Shown here: positions 16,952 through 24,559 of the stretch, piece after piece
Numbering within the stretch: position 1 is the stretch's first letter
How the letters are laid out: each line of letters opens with the position of its first letter
Origin: Schaalia sp. ORNL0103
GTDB taxonomy: Bacteria > Actinomycetota > Actinomycetes > Actinomycetales > Actinomycetaceae
NCBI RefSeq assembly: GCF_019429565.1
Contig: NZ_JAHXSA010000001.1
Span: 1,550,001 to 1,614,000 of the forward strand
Reading direction: 5' to 3'
DNA length: 64,000 nucleotides
Notes under the pieces: model-generated
Told to the model about the DNA's origin: nothing
What the model saw: the letters and a program-made list of their open reading frames with translations, nothing else
The model's database searches: none
Program-made: the position numbers and the translations under genes

Positions 16952-17701
16952 TCAGTAGCGCACGTAGGTGGCGCCAGCGCGGACCGGCGAAACCTGGGAG
17001 AGACGGCCGGGCACCGTGGCCTCAACCATCTGGCCGCCGCCGATGTAGATGGCGACGTGGCCGGGGTAGGACACGATGTCGCCGGGCTGCGGGTCGGACA
17101 CGATGGTGCCGCCAGCGGCCTGAGCGGACGAGGAGTGCGGCAGGTTAATGCCGGCAGCCGCGTACGCGTACTTGACCAGGCCGGAGCAGTCGAGGCCGCC
17201 GAGGGTCTCGCCACCGTAGACGTACGGGATACCGGTCAGGCCGAGGGCGACGGAGACGATGTCGCCGCCAGCCGCGTTCAGGCTGGCCTGACGGGCGGAG
17301 GTGTCGGAGGTCGCGTCGGAACGGGTCTCCGAGCGAGAAGCAGCCGAGTCGGACTGATCGGCGGCCGGGGTCGCGGCGGCGGGGGCCGGCGCGGGAGCCT
17401 CAGCGGTCGCGGAAGCGGTGACATCCTCTTCGGCGGTCCACTCGATGTCCGGAACCTCAACGGTGGTCACGTCATCGACGGCGACGGTCGTCGTGTTGAG
17501 GTCAGCGCTCTGCGGCTCAGACTGGGGGGTCGCCGGGGCGGCGTTCGCAACGCCGGCGGCAATCGCGGTCAGCGCAACACCGGCGGCCGACGCGAAAGCG
17601 ATCGGACGAGCGGCGCCAGAAACGTTCACACCCTCGACCACGGAATCGGTCAGCGGGCGACGTGCCATGCGGTGACGCGGAGCAGGCTTAATAGTCTTCA
17701 C
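16952..17701 (-). CDS. Secreted NlpC/P60 cell-wall endopeptidase
   Basis: 249 residues. A long positively charged N-terminus and hydrophobic helix (AFASAAGVALTAIAAGVANAA) form a signal peptide ending at AxA; a Pro/Ala/Ser linker follows; the C-terminal ~110 residues are the NlpC/P60 papain-like peptidase. Catalytic Cys is in GGLDCSGLVKYAY and His in YPGHVAIYIGGG. It should cut stem peptides of peptidoglycan outside the cell. The start is GTG 17701 with GGGAG 7 nt upstream. A c-di-AMP riboswitch occupies the leader, tying hydrolase levels to c-di-AMP, and MtrA-like boxes sit upstream of the promoter. Confidence 0.92.
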   Translation of the reverse strand: MKTIKPAPRHRMARRPLTDSVVEGVNVSGAARPIAFASAAGVALTAIAAGVANAAPATPQSEPQSADLNTTTVAVDDVTTVEVPDIEWTAEEDVTASATAEAPAPAPAAATPAADQSDSAASRSETRSDATSDTSARQASLNAAGGDIVSVALGLTGIPYVYGGETLGGLDCSGLVKYAYAAAGINLPHSSSAQAAGGTIVSDPQPGDIVSYPGHVAIYIGGGQMVEATVPGRLSQVSPVRAGATYVRY

Positions 17702-17704
17702 TCA

Positions 17705-17860
17705 TGTTCTCCCTGTTTCCCTGCGAGGTTAGCTGTCGGGTTCGGACGGGAGGTCCGGCTCGGCGTGCGAGCTTCACCCCAAGGCTCAAGGAGCCACATC
17801 TGGGTTCCCCGCGTGAGACGATTTTTCCGCTCCATCCGACGTCTCACTTCGGGTTCCGAA
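17705..17860 (-). promoter_or_regulatory. c-di-AMP (ydaO/yuaA) riboswitch
   Basis: The minus-strand leader of the NlpC/P60 gene contains the family's conserved blocks in order: GGGGAACCCA, then TTGGGGTGAAGCTCG, then a variable hairpin (CCGGACCTCCCGTCCG), and the 3' block CGAACCCGACAGCTAACCT. In actinobacteria this OFF-type riboswitch sits before cell-wall hydrolase genes. Boundaries are approximate. Confidence 0.92.
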
Positions 17861-17888
17861 TGGGCGGGTGGTCTGATGACCGATATGA

Positions 17889-17917
17889 ACTATACCTTGA
17901 CCACCCAGCCAATGTCA
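17889..17917 (-). promoter_or_regulatory. Promoter of the riboswitch / NlpC/P60 transcript
   Basis: Minus strand: -35-like TGACAT (17912-17917), 17-nt spacer, -10 TATAGT (17889-17894). The predicted start site gives a leader of about 180 nt, which fits the riboswitch. Confidence 0.65.
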
Positions 17918-17962
17918 CGTTCTGGTAACAGTGACCCTCCTCATCGTTACCATTCCGTGACA
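17913..17962. promoter_or_regulatory. Paired inverted MtrA-like boxes
   Basis: TGTCACG-N3-TGGTAAC (17913-17929) is mirrored by GTTACCA-N3-CGTGACA (17946-17962). Each half holds a GTCAC and a GTAAC in direct orientation about one helical turn apart, the pattern reported for MtrA response-regulator sites. It overlaps the -35. Assignment to MtrA is inference. Confidence 0.5.
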
Positions 17963-18034
17963 TTTGGGTCCCGCAATCTCAGGAAAAACCCCACTCCCTC
18001 ACACGTTTCGCGATTCGAGACACACCCCGTAGAC

Positions 18035-18068
18035 GACGAAAGCCGGGGCTGTTTGCCCGGCTTTCGTC
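18035..18068. terminator. Terminator of the DtxR-family gene
   Basis: GACGAAAGCCGGG pairs perfectly with CCCGGCTTTCGTC, just beyond the stop of the DtxR gene. On the minus strand the stem ends in A/T-rich sequence only weakly. Confidence 0.7.
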
Positions 18069-18080
18069 GATCGTCAGCGC

Positions 18081-18758
18081 TCACTCACCTCGTACAAAAA
18101 GGTGCGCGGCCAGTGCCATCGGGATCGTCAGGTAACCGCGAACCTCGCCGGCCTCGTCGAGAGCGGCGACGCGCACGACGTCACCGTGCGCCGAAAGCCC
18201 CACGCGAGCACCCGGACGCAGGCCCAGTTCATCGAAGGAAGCGAGCAGCTCAGCATCCGCCTGAATCGGTTCGCCGATGCGTGCCAGCGTGAGGGCACCG
18301 GCCTCGAGCGAACGCACCGCCAGCTCGGCAGAATAGGCGCCCTCCAGCGGCGCACAGCCGGGCATGGGATTGCCGTAAGGGTCCACGCAGGTGTTGCTCA
18401 GCAGCTCCTCCAGGCGAGCCTCGACGGCATCACTCATCACGTGCTCCCAGCGGCATGCCTCGTCGTGCACCTGCGCCCAGTCCATACCGATCACATCGAG
18501 GAGGAGGCGCTCGGCCAGGCGATGCTTACGCAGCACCTCGGTGGCGTGCGCACGGCCAGTGTCTGTTAGCTCGAGGCGACGATCGCCCATGACGTGCAGC
18601 AGCCCGTCGCGCTCCATACGCGCGACCGTCTGCGAGACCGTCGGGCCGGAGTGCCCCAGGCGGTCGACGATGCGCGCGCGCAGGGGGGTGACCCCGTCCT
18701 CCTCGAGCTCGAGGATGGTCTTGAGGTACATCTCGGTGGTGTCGATCAGGTCTGCCAC
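18081..18758 (-). CDS. DtxR/IdeR-family metal-dependent repressor
   Basis: 225 residues. An N-terminal winged helix ([40 protein letters not shown]) is followed by the metal-binding dimerisation domain ([41 protein letters not shown] PYGNPMPGC) and a C-terminal SH3-like domain. It senses Fe(II) or Mn(II) and represses uptake genes. The conserved Cys in PMPGC and the HExxxxEH-like CRWEHVM region are present. GTG 18758 was chosen because AAGGAGG (18764-18770) lies 5 nt upstream; in-frame ATGs at 18773 and 18791 lie before it. IdeR versus MntR specificity cannot be decided. Confidence 0.9.
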   Translation of the reverse strand: MADLIDTTEMYLKTILELEEDGVTPLRARIVDRLGHSGPTVSQTVARMERDGLLHVMGDRRLELTDTGRAHATEVLRKHRLAERLLLDVIGMDWAQVHDEACRWEHVMSDAVEARLEELLSNTCVDPYGNPMPGCAPLEGAYSAELAVRSLEAGALTLARIGEPIQADAELLASFDELGLRPGARVGLSAHGDVVRVAALDEAGEVRGYLTIPMALAAHLFVRGE

Positions 18759-18931
18759 GTCGGCCTCCTTCATCAGGCAGGTAATAAACACAGAATAGGG
18801 TCACCTTCCTTCCAGCAGGCGCAACGACGCGTTGATGCGGAAAAACAGGCGTGTCGGCGTGTGCCCCCTCACGATAATTCGATTAATGAACGTGATGGAA
18901 ATACCCAGCGTCAGGAGACTAGGCTGTTGCC

Positions 18932-20059
18932 ATGGTGGCTTTCCCCGACATCCCCCAGGCCCTCCTCCCCGCTGACGGACGCTTCGGCTGCGGCCCCTCC
19001 AAGGTGCGCGCCGCACAGATCGAGGCCCTCTCCTCCCCCCTCCTCATGGGCACCTCCCACCGCGCCGCGCCCGTGCGAGACGTGGTCGCCTCGCTGAAAG
19101 ACGGGCTGCGCACCCTTCTGTCGGTCCCTAGCGACTACGAGGTCGTCCTGGGTAACGGCGGCGCCTCCGCTTTCTGGGACGTGGCCTGCGCGTGCCTTAT
19201 CTCTTCGCGCGCGACGTTCGGCTCCTGGGGTGCATTCGGCGCGAAGTTCGCCTCCGAGGCCGCCCACGCACCTCACCTCACTGCCCCCCTCATTGACGAG
19301 GCCGCGCACGGTTCGCTCGTCACCGTGTCCCCGCACGGGACTTCAGAGGGCGTCGATGTCTACGCCTACCCCCACAACGAGACCTCCACCGGCGTCACCT
19401 CCCCCGTCTACCGGGTCGAGGCGCCCGACGCGCTCACTCTCGTGGACGGCACGTCGATCGCGGGGGCCGCACCCGTCGACCTGACCCAGGTCGACGCCTA
19501 CTACTTCTCCCTCCAAAAGGCCCTCGGGTCAGACGGCGGCCTGTGGGTCGCGATCCTCTCCCCCGCCGCAGTCGAGCGCGCCCGCCGCGTCGAGGAGAGC
19601 GCCGACGGGCGATGGGTCCCGCAGTTCCTCTCCCTGTCCACAGCCATCGACAACTCGCGCAAGGACCAGACCCTCAACACGCCCGCGCTGGCCACGATCA
19701 TCATGGCGGAGCGCCAGGTCCGCTGGCTCCTCGAGCGCGGCGGGATGGACGCGGTGAGCGCCCACTGCGCCCAGGCCTCGTCCCTCATCTACGACTGGGC
19801 CGAAGCAAACCTGGCCGCAGGCCCCTTCGTGGACAACCCGGCGTGGCGATCCCCCGTGACCGCCACGATCGAGATCGACGAGGCCGCGAACGCCTCCGAG
19901 CTGGCCGCGCACCTGCGCGCGCGAGGGATCGTCGACATCGGCGCCTACCGCGGTGTGGGCGCCAACCAGCTGCGCATTGGCACGTGGCCGAGCGTGGAGG
20001 TCGAGGACGTGGAGGCCCTCCTTGCCTGCATCGACTACTGCCTGGAGCGCGTGCTCTAA
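18932..20059 (+). CDS. serC: Phosphoserine aminotransferase
   Basis: 375 residues, class V PLP aminotransferase of the actinobacterial SerC type. Transfers amino groups between glutamate and 3-phosphohydroxypyruvate in serine synthesis. Seen: FGCGPSKVRAAQIEAL, GNGGASAFWDVA, the Schiff-base lysine in YYFSLQKALGSDGGLW, and the C-terminal GAYRGVGANQLRIGTWPSVEVEDVEAL. ATG is 6 nt after TAGGCT (18920-18925) with no Shine-Dalgarno, so probably leaderless. It stands alone, divergent from the DtxR gene. Confidence 0.93.
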   Translation: MVAFPDIPQALLPADGRFGCGPSKVRAAQIEALSSPLLMGTSHRAAPVRDVVASLKDGLRTLLSVPSDYEVVLGNGGASAFWDVACACLISSRATFGSWGAFGAKFASEAAHAPHLTAPLIDEAAHGSLVTVSPHGTSEGVDVYAYPHNETSTGVTSPVYRVEAPDALTLVDGTSIAGAAPVDLTQVDAYYFSLQKALGSDGGLWVAILSPAAVERARRVEESADGRWVPQFLSLSTAIDNSRKDQTLNTPALATIIMAERQVRWLLERGGMDAVSAHCAQASSLIYDWAEANLAAGPFVDNPAWRSPVTATIEIDEAANASELAAHLRARGIVDIGAYRGVGANQLRIGTWPSVEVEDVEALLACIDYCLERVL

Positions 20060-20078
20060 GTCCCTCGCCCGGCGCCGA

Positions 20079-21368
20079 TCAGAGCGGGTCGACCGAGCGG
20101 CGCGGCGCGTCCACGGAGGAATCTGCCTCGATGCCCACCCACGGGAACGAGCGGCGGCGCACGACGCGCCCCTTCCAGTGGATCATTGCCCACGCTCCGC
20201 AGATGAGCGCGATGCCCAGCGATGCGATGCCGCCGACCAGGATCGACCAGCGCGCTCCAAACATGGTCCCCACCCAGCCGACGAGCGGCGAGCCGATCGG
20301 CGTCGCTCCGAGGAACACGAGGGAATATAGCGCCATGACGCGTCCGCGCTTGTCAGGATCGGTGCGCGTCTGCACGAGGGCGTTCGCACTCGTATTCATC
20401 GTCAGCATGCCAAAGCCCGTGGGAATCGACAGGAGGGCAAACCACCAGTACGAGGGCGATAGACCCAGCAGGATCTCGGCGGTCCCATAGAAGGCGGCAC
20501 CCATGAGAATCGTGCGCAGGCGAGGAGCGCGGCGCGCCGCTCCCGTGGATCCGAGAATCGAACCGAAGGCCATGAAAGTCGAGAGAATACCGAAGGAACC
20601 CGCCGCCTTACCGAACACGGTCGTCGCCATCAGCGCGCTCGTCATCTGGAAGTTCATGCCGAGCGCGCTCACAACGAAGATCAGCGCGAGAATAATGCGG
20701 ATATCGGTGCGACTGTGCACGTAGATCACGGACTCACGCAGCTGGCCCCGGGCGCGCGGCACGAGCGTGCGCGGATACAGTTGGTCGCCGCGCATGAGCG
20801 CCAGCGCGATGACGGGGGCGAGGAACATGACCGCATCGATGACGAAGACCGGACCGATACCCCACCAGTCGATGAAGAAACCCGCCGACGCCGGGCCAAT
20901 CAGGCGCGCGGTATGAAAAGCGGTCGCGTTAAGGGCGACAGCGTTCGCCATCTTCTCGTGGGGCACGAGCTCTCCCACAAAGGCCTGGCGCGCCGGGGTA
21001 TCGACGGCGGAGATCGTGCCCGAGATAAACGCCAGGATGTACTGGTGCCAGAGTTCGCCAGTCCCCGTCAGGACGACGATGCCGATGATGAGGGAGACGA
21101 GGCCGACCCCCGTCTGCGTGCACTGCAGGAGACGGCGCCCCGGGATGCGATCCGCGAGGACCCCCGCCCACGCCGAAAACAGGATGATCGGCAAGAACTG
21201 CAGAGCGGTGACCACGCCAACCTGCGAGGCATCGTGATCGGTGAGAACCGTCAGCACGTACCAGTCCTGGGCGACGCGCTGAAGCCACACGCCCGTCGAC
21301 GCAATGAGGGAGGCAACGAACCAGTACCGGTAGTTCACGTAGCGCATGGATGCAAACGTTGCCGACAT
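20079..21368 (-). CDS. MFS transporter, EntS-like
   Basis: 429 residues with about 12 transmembrane helices. The family loop after TM2 reads LFSAWAGVLADRIPGRRLLQ (GxLADRxGRR signature). RxxQDWYVLTVL at the start and the AFxARxAFVGELVPxEKMANAVALN pattern (TPARQAFVGELVPHEKMA) are typical of the enterobactin/antibiotic exporter branch. Probably exports a hydrophobic compound; substrate unknown. ATG 21368 has GGGAGG 6 nt upstream. Its stop is 20 nt from the serC stop, convergent. Confidence 0.88.
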   Translation of the reverse strand: MSATFASMRYVNYRYWFVASLIASTGVWLQRVAQDWYVLTVLTDHDASQVGVVTALQFLPIILFSAWAGVLADRIPGRRLLQCTQTGVGLVSLIIGIVVLTGTGELWHQYILAFISGTISAVDTPARQAFVGELVPHEKMANAVALNATAFHTARLIGPASAGFFIDWWGIGPVFVIDAVMFLAPVIALALMRGDQLYPRTLVPRARGQLRESVIYVHSRTDIRIILALIFVVSALGMNFQMTSALMATTVFGKAAGSFGILSTFMAFGSILGSTGAARRAPRLRTILMGAAFYGTAEILLGLSPSYWWFALLSIPTGFGMLTMNTSANALVQTRTDPDKRGRVMALYSLVFLGATPIGSPLVGWVGTMFGARWSILVGGIASLGIALICGAWAMIHWKGRVVRRRSFPWVGIEADSSVDAPRRSVDPL

Positions 21369-21459
21369 ACCGTTCCTCCCTCTCTCAATTCGCGCACTGT
21401 ACGAGGCAGGGGCTGGCGGCGCTGACCGGCCCCCATCGGTGCACGTTCCCAGGATACGA

Positions 21460-21492
21460 CCGCCCCGCCGGAGAAAGGCTCCGGCGGGGCGG
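21460..21492. terminator. Stem-loop after the purine permease gene
   Basis: A 14-bp perfect stem CCGCCCCGCCGGAG / CTCCGGCGGGGCGG around AAAGG, between the permease stop and the MFS gene. No T-run on either strand. Confidence 0.6.
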
Positions 21493-21514
21493 GAAGGGTA
21501 TAAAGCGTGACGAA

Positions 21515-22966
21515 TCAGCCGACGCCGAGGAGGCGCTGGATCGGGCCCATCAGGAAGTAGATGACGAACAGGGCGGCGACCAGCCACATGAGCGGGTGCA
21601 CCTTGGCGGCCTTGCCCTTGACGAGCTGGATGACCGCATAGGTCACGAAGCCCACGCCGATGCCGACGGACACGGAGTAGCCGAAGGGCATGAAGGCGAT
21701 CGTCATGAAGGCGGGGATCGCAACCTCCGGCGAATCCCAGTCGATGCCGGTCACCTGGGTCATCATGAGGAAGCCGACGAACACGAGGGCCGTGGAGGCC
21801 GCCTCGGTCGGGACCAGCTCGACGAGGGGCGCCAGGAAGGTCGACAGCAGGAACAGGATGCCGGTGACCACGGAGGCCAGGCCGGTACGAGCACCCTCGG
21901 CGACACCCGAGGCGGACTCGACGTAGGAGGTGTTCGAGGAGACGCCGCCGACGCCGCCGGCCACCGCGGCCAGGGAGTCGACGATCAGGATCTGGCGGGT
22001 CTTAGGCGGATTGCCGTCCTTGTCCAGCAGGTTGCCCTCGGCACCGACGGCCACCATGGTGCCCATCGTGTCGAAGAAGTCCGCGAGCATGAGCGAGAAG
22101 ACCAGCAGGATCACGGAGACGACGCCGAGCTTGCCGAAGCCGCCGAACAGATCCACCTTGCCGAGCGTGTCGAACACGGGAACCGCGATCGGGGAACCCT
22201 TGAGCTCGGGGACGGTCTGGCCCCAGCCGGTCGGGTTAGTGTCGGAGATGCGATCGATGTGGGCGAAGGCCTGAACGATGACTGCGAGGATCGTGGAGGC
22301 GATGATCGAGATCAGCACCGCGCCCTTCACCTTGCGCACGTAGAGGATCATCATGAGGAACAGGCCGAACACGAAGACGAGGGCCGGCCAGCCGTCAAGC
22401 GAGCCCGAGATGCCGAACTGGACGGGGGTCGCGCCGGTACGCACAATGCCCGCGTTCACGAGGCCGATGAGGGCCACGAAGAGGCCCAGGCCCACCGTGA
22501 TGGCGGTCTTAAGGGCGGCGGGAACCGCACGGAAAACAGCCTCGCGGAAGCCCGTGAGGACGAGCAGGAAGATGAGGATACCTTCCCAGGCGATGATGCC
22601 CATGGCCTCGCCGTAGCTGAGGCCGGCACCGAGGACCAGGGTAAAGGCGACGACCGCGTTGAGGCCAAGGCCTGCGGCAAGCGCCAGGGGGTAGTTCGCG
22701 ACAACGCCCATGAGGATCGTCATGATGCCCGCGACGAGCGCGGTGCCGGCTGCGATGCCCTGGGTCGTGATGGAGCCGTCTTTGGGAACGGCATTGCCCA
22801 GGATCGCCGGGTTGACGACCAGGATATATGCCATCGCGAAGAAGGTGACAATTCCACCGCGGATTTCGTGACTAATAGTCGAGCCGCGCTTGGAGATCTG
22901 GAAGAACGAATCAAGTGACTGTGCGAAGCCGCCGTGGGACGGGGCGGTCTTTTCTTGTGTGCTCAC
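21515..22966 (-). CDS. NCS2 purine permease, AzgA-like
   Basis: 483 residues with about 12-14 membrane segments. Matches the AzgA/GhxP branch of nucleobase-cation symporters: RGGIVTFFAMAYILVVNPAIL near the N-terminus, AAGLGLNAVVAFTLVLG, AWEGILIFLLVLTGFREAV, DFFDTMGTMVAVGAEGN (the DTxGTLxG motif) and NTSYVESASGVAEGARTGL. Imports adenine, guanine or hypoxanthine with protons. Start choice: GTG 22966 follows CACGAT by 6 nt; ATG 23014 is in frame but also lacks a Shine-Dalgarno. Confidence 0.9.
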   Translation of the reverse strand: MSTQEKTAPSHGGFAQSLDSFFQISKRGSTISHEIRGGIVTFFAMAYILVVNPAILGNAVPKDGSITTQGIAAGTALVAGIMTILMGVVANYPLALAAGLGLNAVVAFTLVLGAGLSYGEAMGIIAWEGILIFLLVLTGFREAVFRAVPAALKTAITVGLGLFVALIGLVNAGIVRTGATPVQFGISGSLDGWPALVFVFGLFLMMILYVRKVKGAVLISIIASTILAVIVQAFAHIDRISDTNPTGWGQTVPELKGSPIAVPVFDTLGKVDLFGGFGKLGVVSVILLVFSLMLADFFDTMGTMVAVGAEGNLLDKDGNPPKTRQILIVDSLAAVAGGVGGVSSNTSYVESASGVAEGARTGLASVVTGILFLLSTFLAPLVELVPTEAASTALVFVGFLMMTQVTGIDWDSPEVAIPAFMTIAFMPFGYSVSVGIGVGFVTYAVIQLVKGKAAKVHPLMWLVAALFVIYFLMGPIQRLLGVG

Positions 22967-23028
22967 CGGATAATCGTGCCTGTTCGGCCGCCCACGCGCA
23001 AACAAACTCACCATTTGCCCACTTGCTG

Positions 23029-23063
23029 AGAAAGCACCCAGGAGTCAGTCCCGAGTGCTTTCT
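23029..23063. terminator. Stem-loop between DUF3027 gene and permease
   Basis: AGAAAGCAC pairs with GTGCTTTCT around a 17-nt loop, downstream of the DUF3027 stop. Confidence 0.55.
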
Positions 23064-23087
23064 GCCAGTTTATAGCGGAAGGAAACG

Positions 23088-23942
23088 TCAGCCTTCCTGT
23101 TCCTCACCCGTCGGGGCCTCGGCCTGATCGGACGTCACTTCGGCGACCACGGCCTCGTCTTTCTTCACCTCGTTCGATGCGCGCGGCATCGGCTCGGCGT
23201 CGAGCGCCCCCTCGTTCACACGCGAGGGACGCACGGGCCATGCGGTGCCGTTCTTGGGAACGTCGGTCTCCGAGTGGGAACCGCACGTGTGATCCAGAGA
23301 GACCACGGCGCCGTCGTCGGTCGCCCACTCGTTCGCACACACGCCAAACATCGTGCGCATGTCCCCGCCCATCTTCACGAGGAAGCCGCACGTCGAACAC
23401 GTGTTACGCGGGCGACGCCCGGACTTCGGGCCGCGCTCCGACTCATACCAGCGCTTCGCGGCCTGACTGTGTCCTTCCGGCGAGAGGACGCGCACCCTCC
23501 CTAAGCCGAGCTCTCGCACGACCGGCAGGTCCGGGTCCACGCTCGTGTCCTCGAAGCTCTGCACGAGACGCTCATCGTCCGCCTTGTAAGGCAGGACGTC
23601 GTCGCGAGAAATATCCGAGGGACGCAGGCGGTCCTCCCACGGAACCCACTCGGGGGCCAGAAGCGCACCCTCACGAGGGGTCATATCGACTTCACACACG
23701 GTGGCGACGCGTCCGCGCGGCACACGGGCGACGGTCACGGCCCAGCACCAGCCCACGTACCCCGCGTCGGTCGACGCGAAATAGTGGGTAGCCAGGCGCT
23801 CCGACACCATCTCGAATCCGACGTGCTCGCCGACGGGACGCGGGTGCGCGACGGCCTCGGCACCGGCGCGCGCAACATCGACGGCGGCCTCGAGGACGGC
23901 GTCCTTCTTCACTGCCCGCAGGCGGGCACTAGTCTTAGGCAT
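23088..23942 (-). CDS. DUF3027 protein
   Basis: 284 residues. Matches the actinobacterial DUF3027 family, usually encoded directly after a cold-shock protein. Seen: HVGFEMVSERLATHYFASTDAGYVGWCWAV, VPRGRVATVCEVDMTP, WVPWEDRLRPSD, and a probable zinc site NTCSTCGFLVKMG...FGVCANEW...HTCGSH (four or five Cys plus His). No signal peptide; soluble. ATG 23942 overlaps the stop of the cold-shock gene by 8 nt, with GAGGA inside that gene, so the pair is one operon. Function unknown; a role with the cold-shock protein in RNA biology is inferred from linkage only. Confidence 0.85.
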   Translation of the reverse strand: MPKTSARLRAVKKDAVLEAAVDVARAGAEAVAHPRPVGEHVGFEMVSERLATHYFASTDAGYVGWCWAVTVARVPRGRVATVCEVDMTPREGALLAPEWVPWEDRLRPSDISRDDVLPYKADDERLVQSFEDTSVDPDLPVVRELGLGRVRVLSPEGHSQAAKRWYESERGPKSGRRPRNTCSTCGFLVKMGGDMRTMFGVCANEWATDDGAVVSLDHTCGSHSETDVPKNGTAWPVRPSRVNEGALDAEPMPRASNEVKKDEAVVAEVTSDQAEAPTGEEQEG

Positions 23943-24312
23943 CAAATTCCTCTGCGACGGCGCGCAGCACCTTCGCGATCTTGGTCGCGTTGTCCGGGTA
24001 GGAACCGCGGCGCAGCGCGGCGCTCGACGAGTCGAGGAGCTTAATCAGGTCCTCGACGACGGGCACCATCGCCTGCGGCTTGCGGCGCTTGGCTCGGGCA
24101 ACGGAAGCTGTCTCCTTCAGGAAACGCACGCTCAGAGCCTGCGGTCCCTTTCGTCCGTCGGCCACCGAATACTCCACGCGAGCACCCACTCGCGGGTTAG
24201 CGTGGTCGGCCGGCAGCGCGGACGAGTGGAGGAAGACATCAGCGCCGTCATCTCCCGCAATGAAGCCAAAACCGCGATCTGCGTCGAAGAACCTCACTTT
24301 ACCGGTGGGCAT
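23935..24312 (-). CDS. Cold-shock domain protein with C-terminal extension
   Basis: 125 residues. The first ~65 form a cold-shock (OB-fold) domain with GKVRFFDADRGFGFIAGDD (RNP1 RGFGFI) and DVFLHSSALP (RNP2), which binds single-stranded RNA/DNA. The remaining 60 residues (VEDLIKLLDSSSAALRRGSYPDN) are extra compared with ~67-residue CspA types and typical of the actinobacterial CspB-DUF3027 pair. AAGGAGG lies 6 nt before ATG 24312. Confidence 0.92.
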   Translation of the reverse strand: MPTGKVRFFDADRGFGFIAGDDGADVFLHSSALPADHANPRVGARVEYSVADGRKGPQALSVRFLKETASVARAKRRKPQAMVPVVEDLIKLLDSSSAALRRGSYPDNATKIAKVLRAVAEEFDA

Positions 24313-24559
24313 GGTCCCCTCCTTCTCTCAATAGTCTGAAAGCCCATATGGGCTCTCCCTATCATAGGGCGCTCTTCCTCCGCGCGCGGGAGAGCGGCCG
24401 ATCCCTGTAGCGAACAGCACCGCCGCCCACATTCTTCCTCCCCCTTCACGTAGACTGACCCCACGGAAACAACCACCGACGCCGCGGTGCGTCACACGCT
24501 AGACGCACACGACGCACATGGTGTATGTTGACCTGTTCGCCACATCGCAGGAGGACCCC

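Noticed and set aside
24518..24559. Upstream ATG (24518) as the start of TPM paralogue 1
   Set aside because: AGGAGG lies between it and GTG 24560, which begins a proper signal peptide; homology to paralogues also starts at the GTG.
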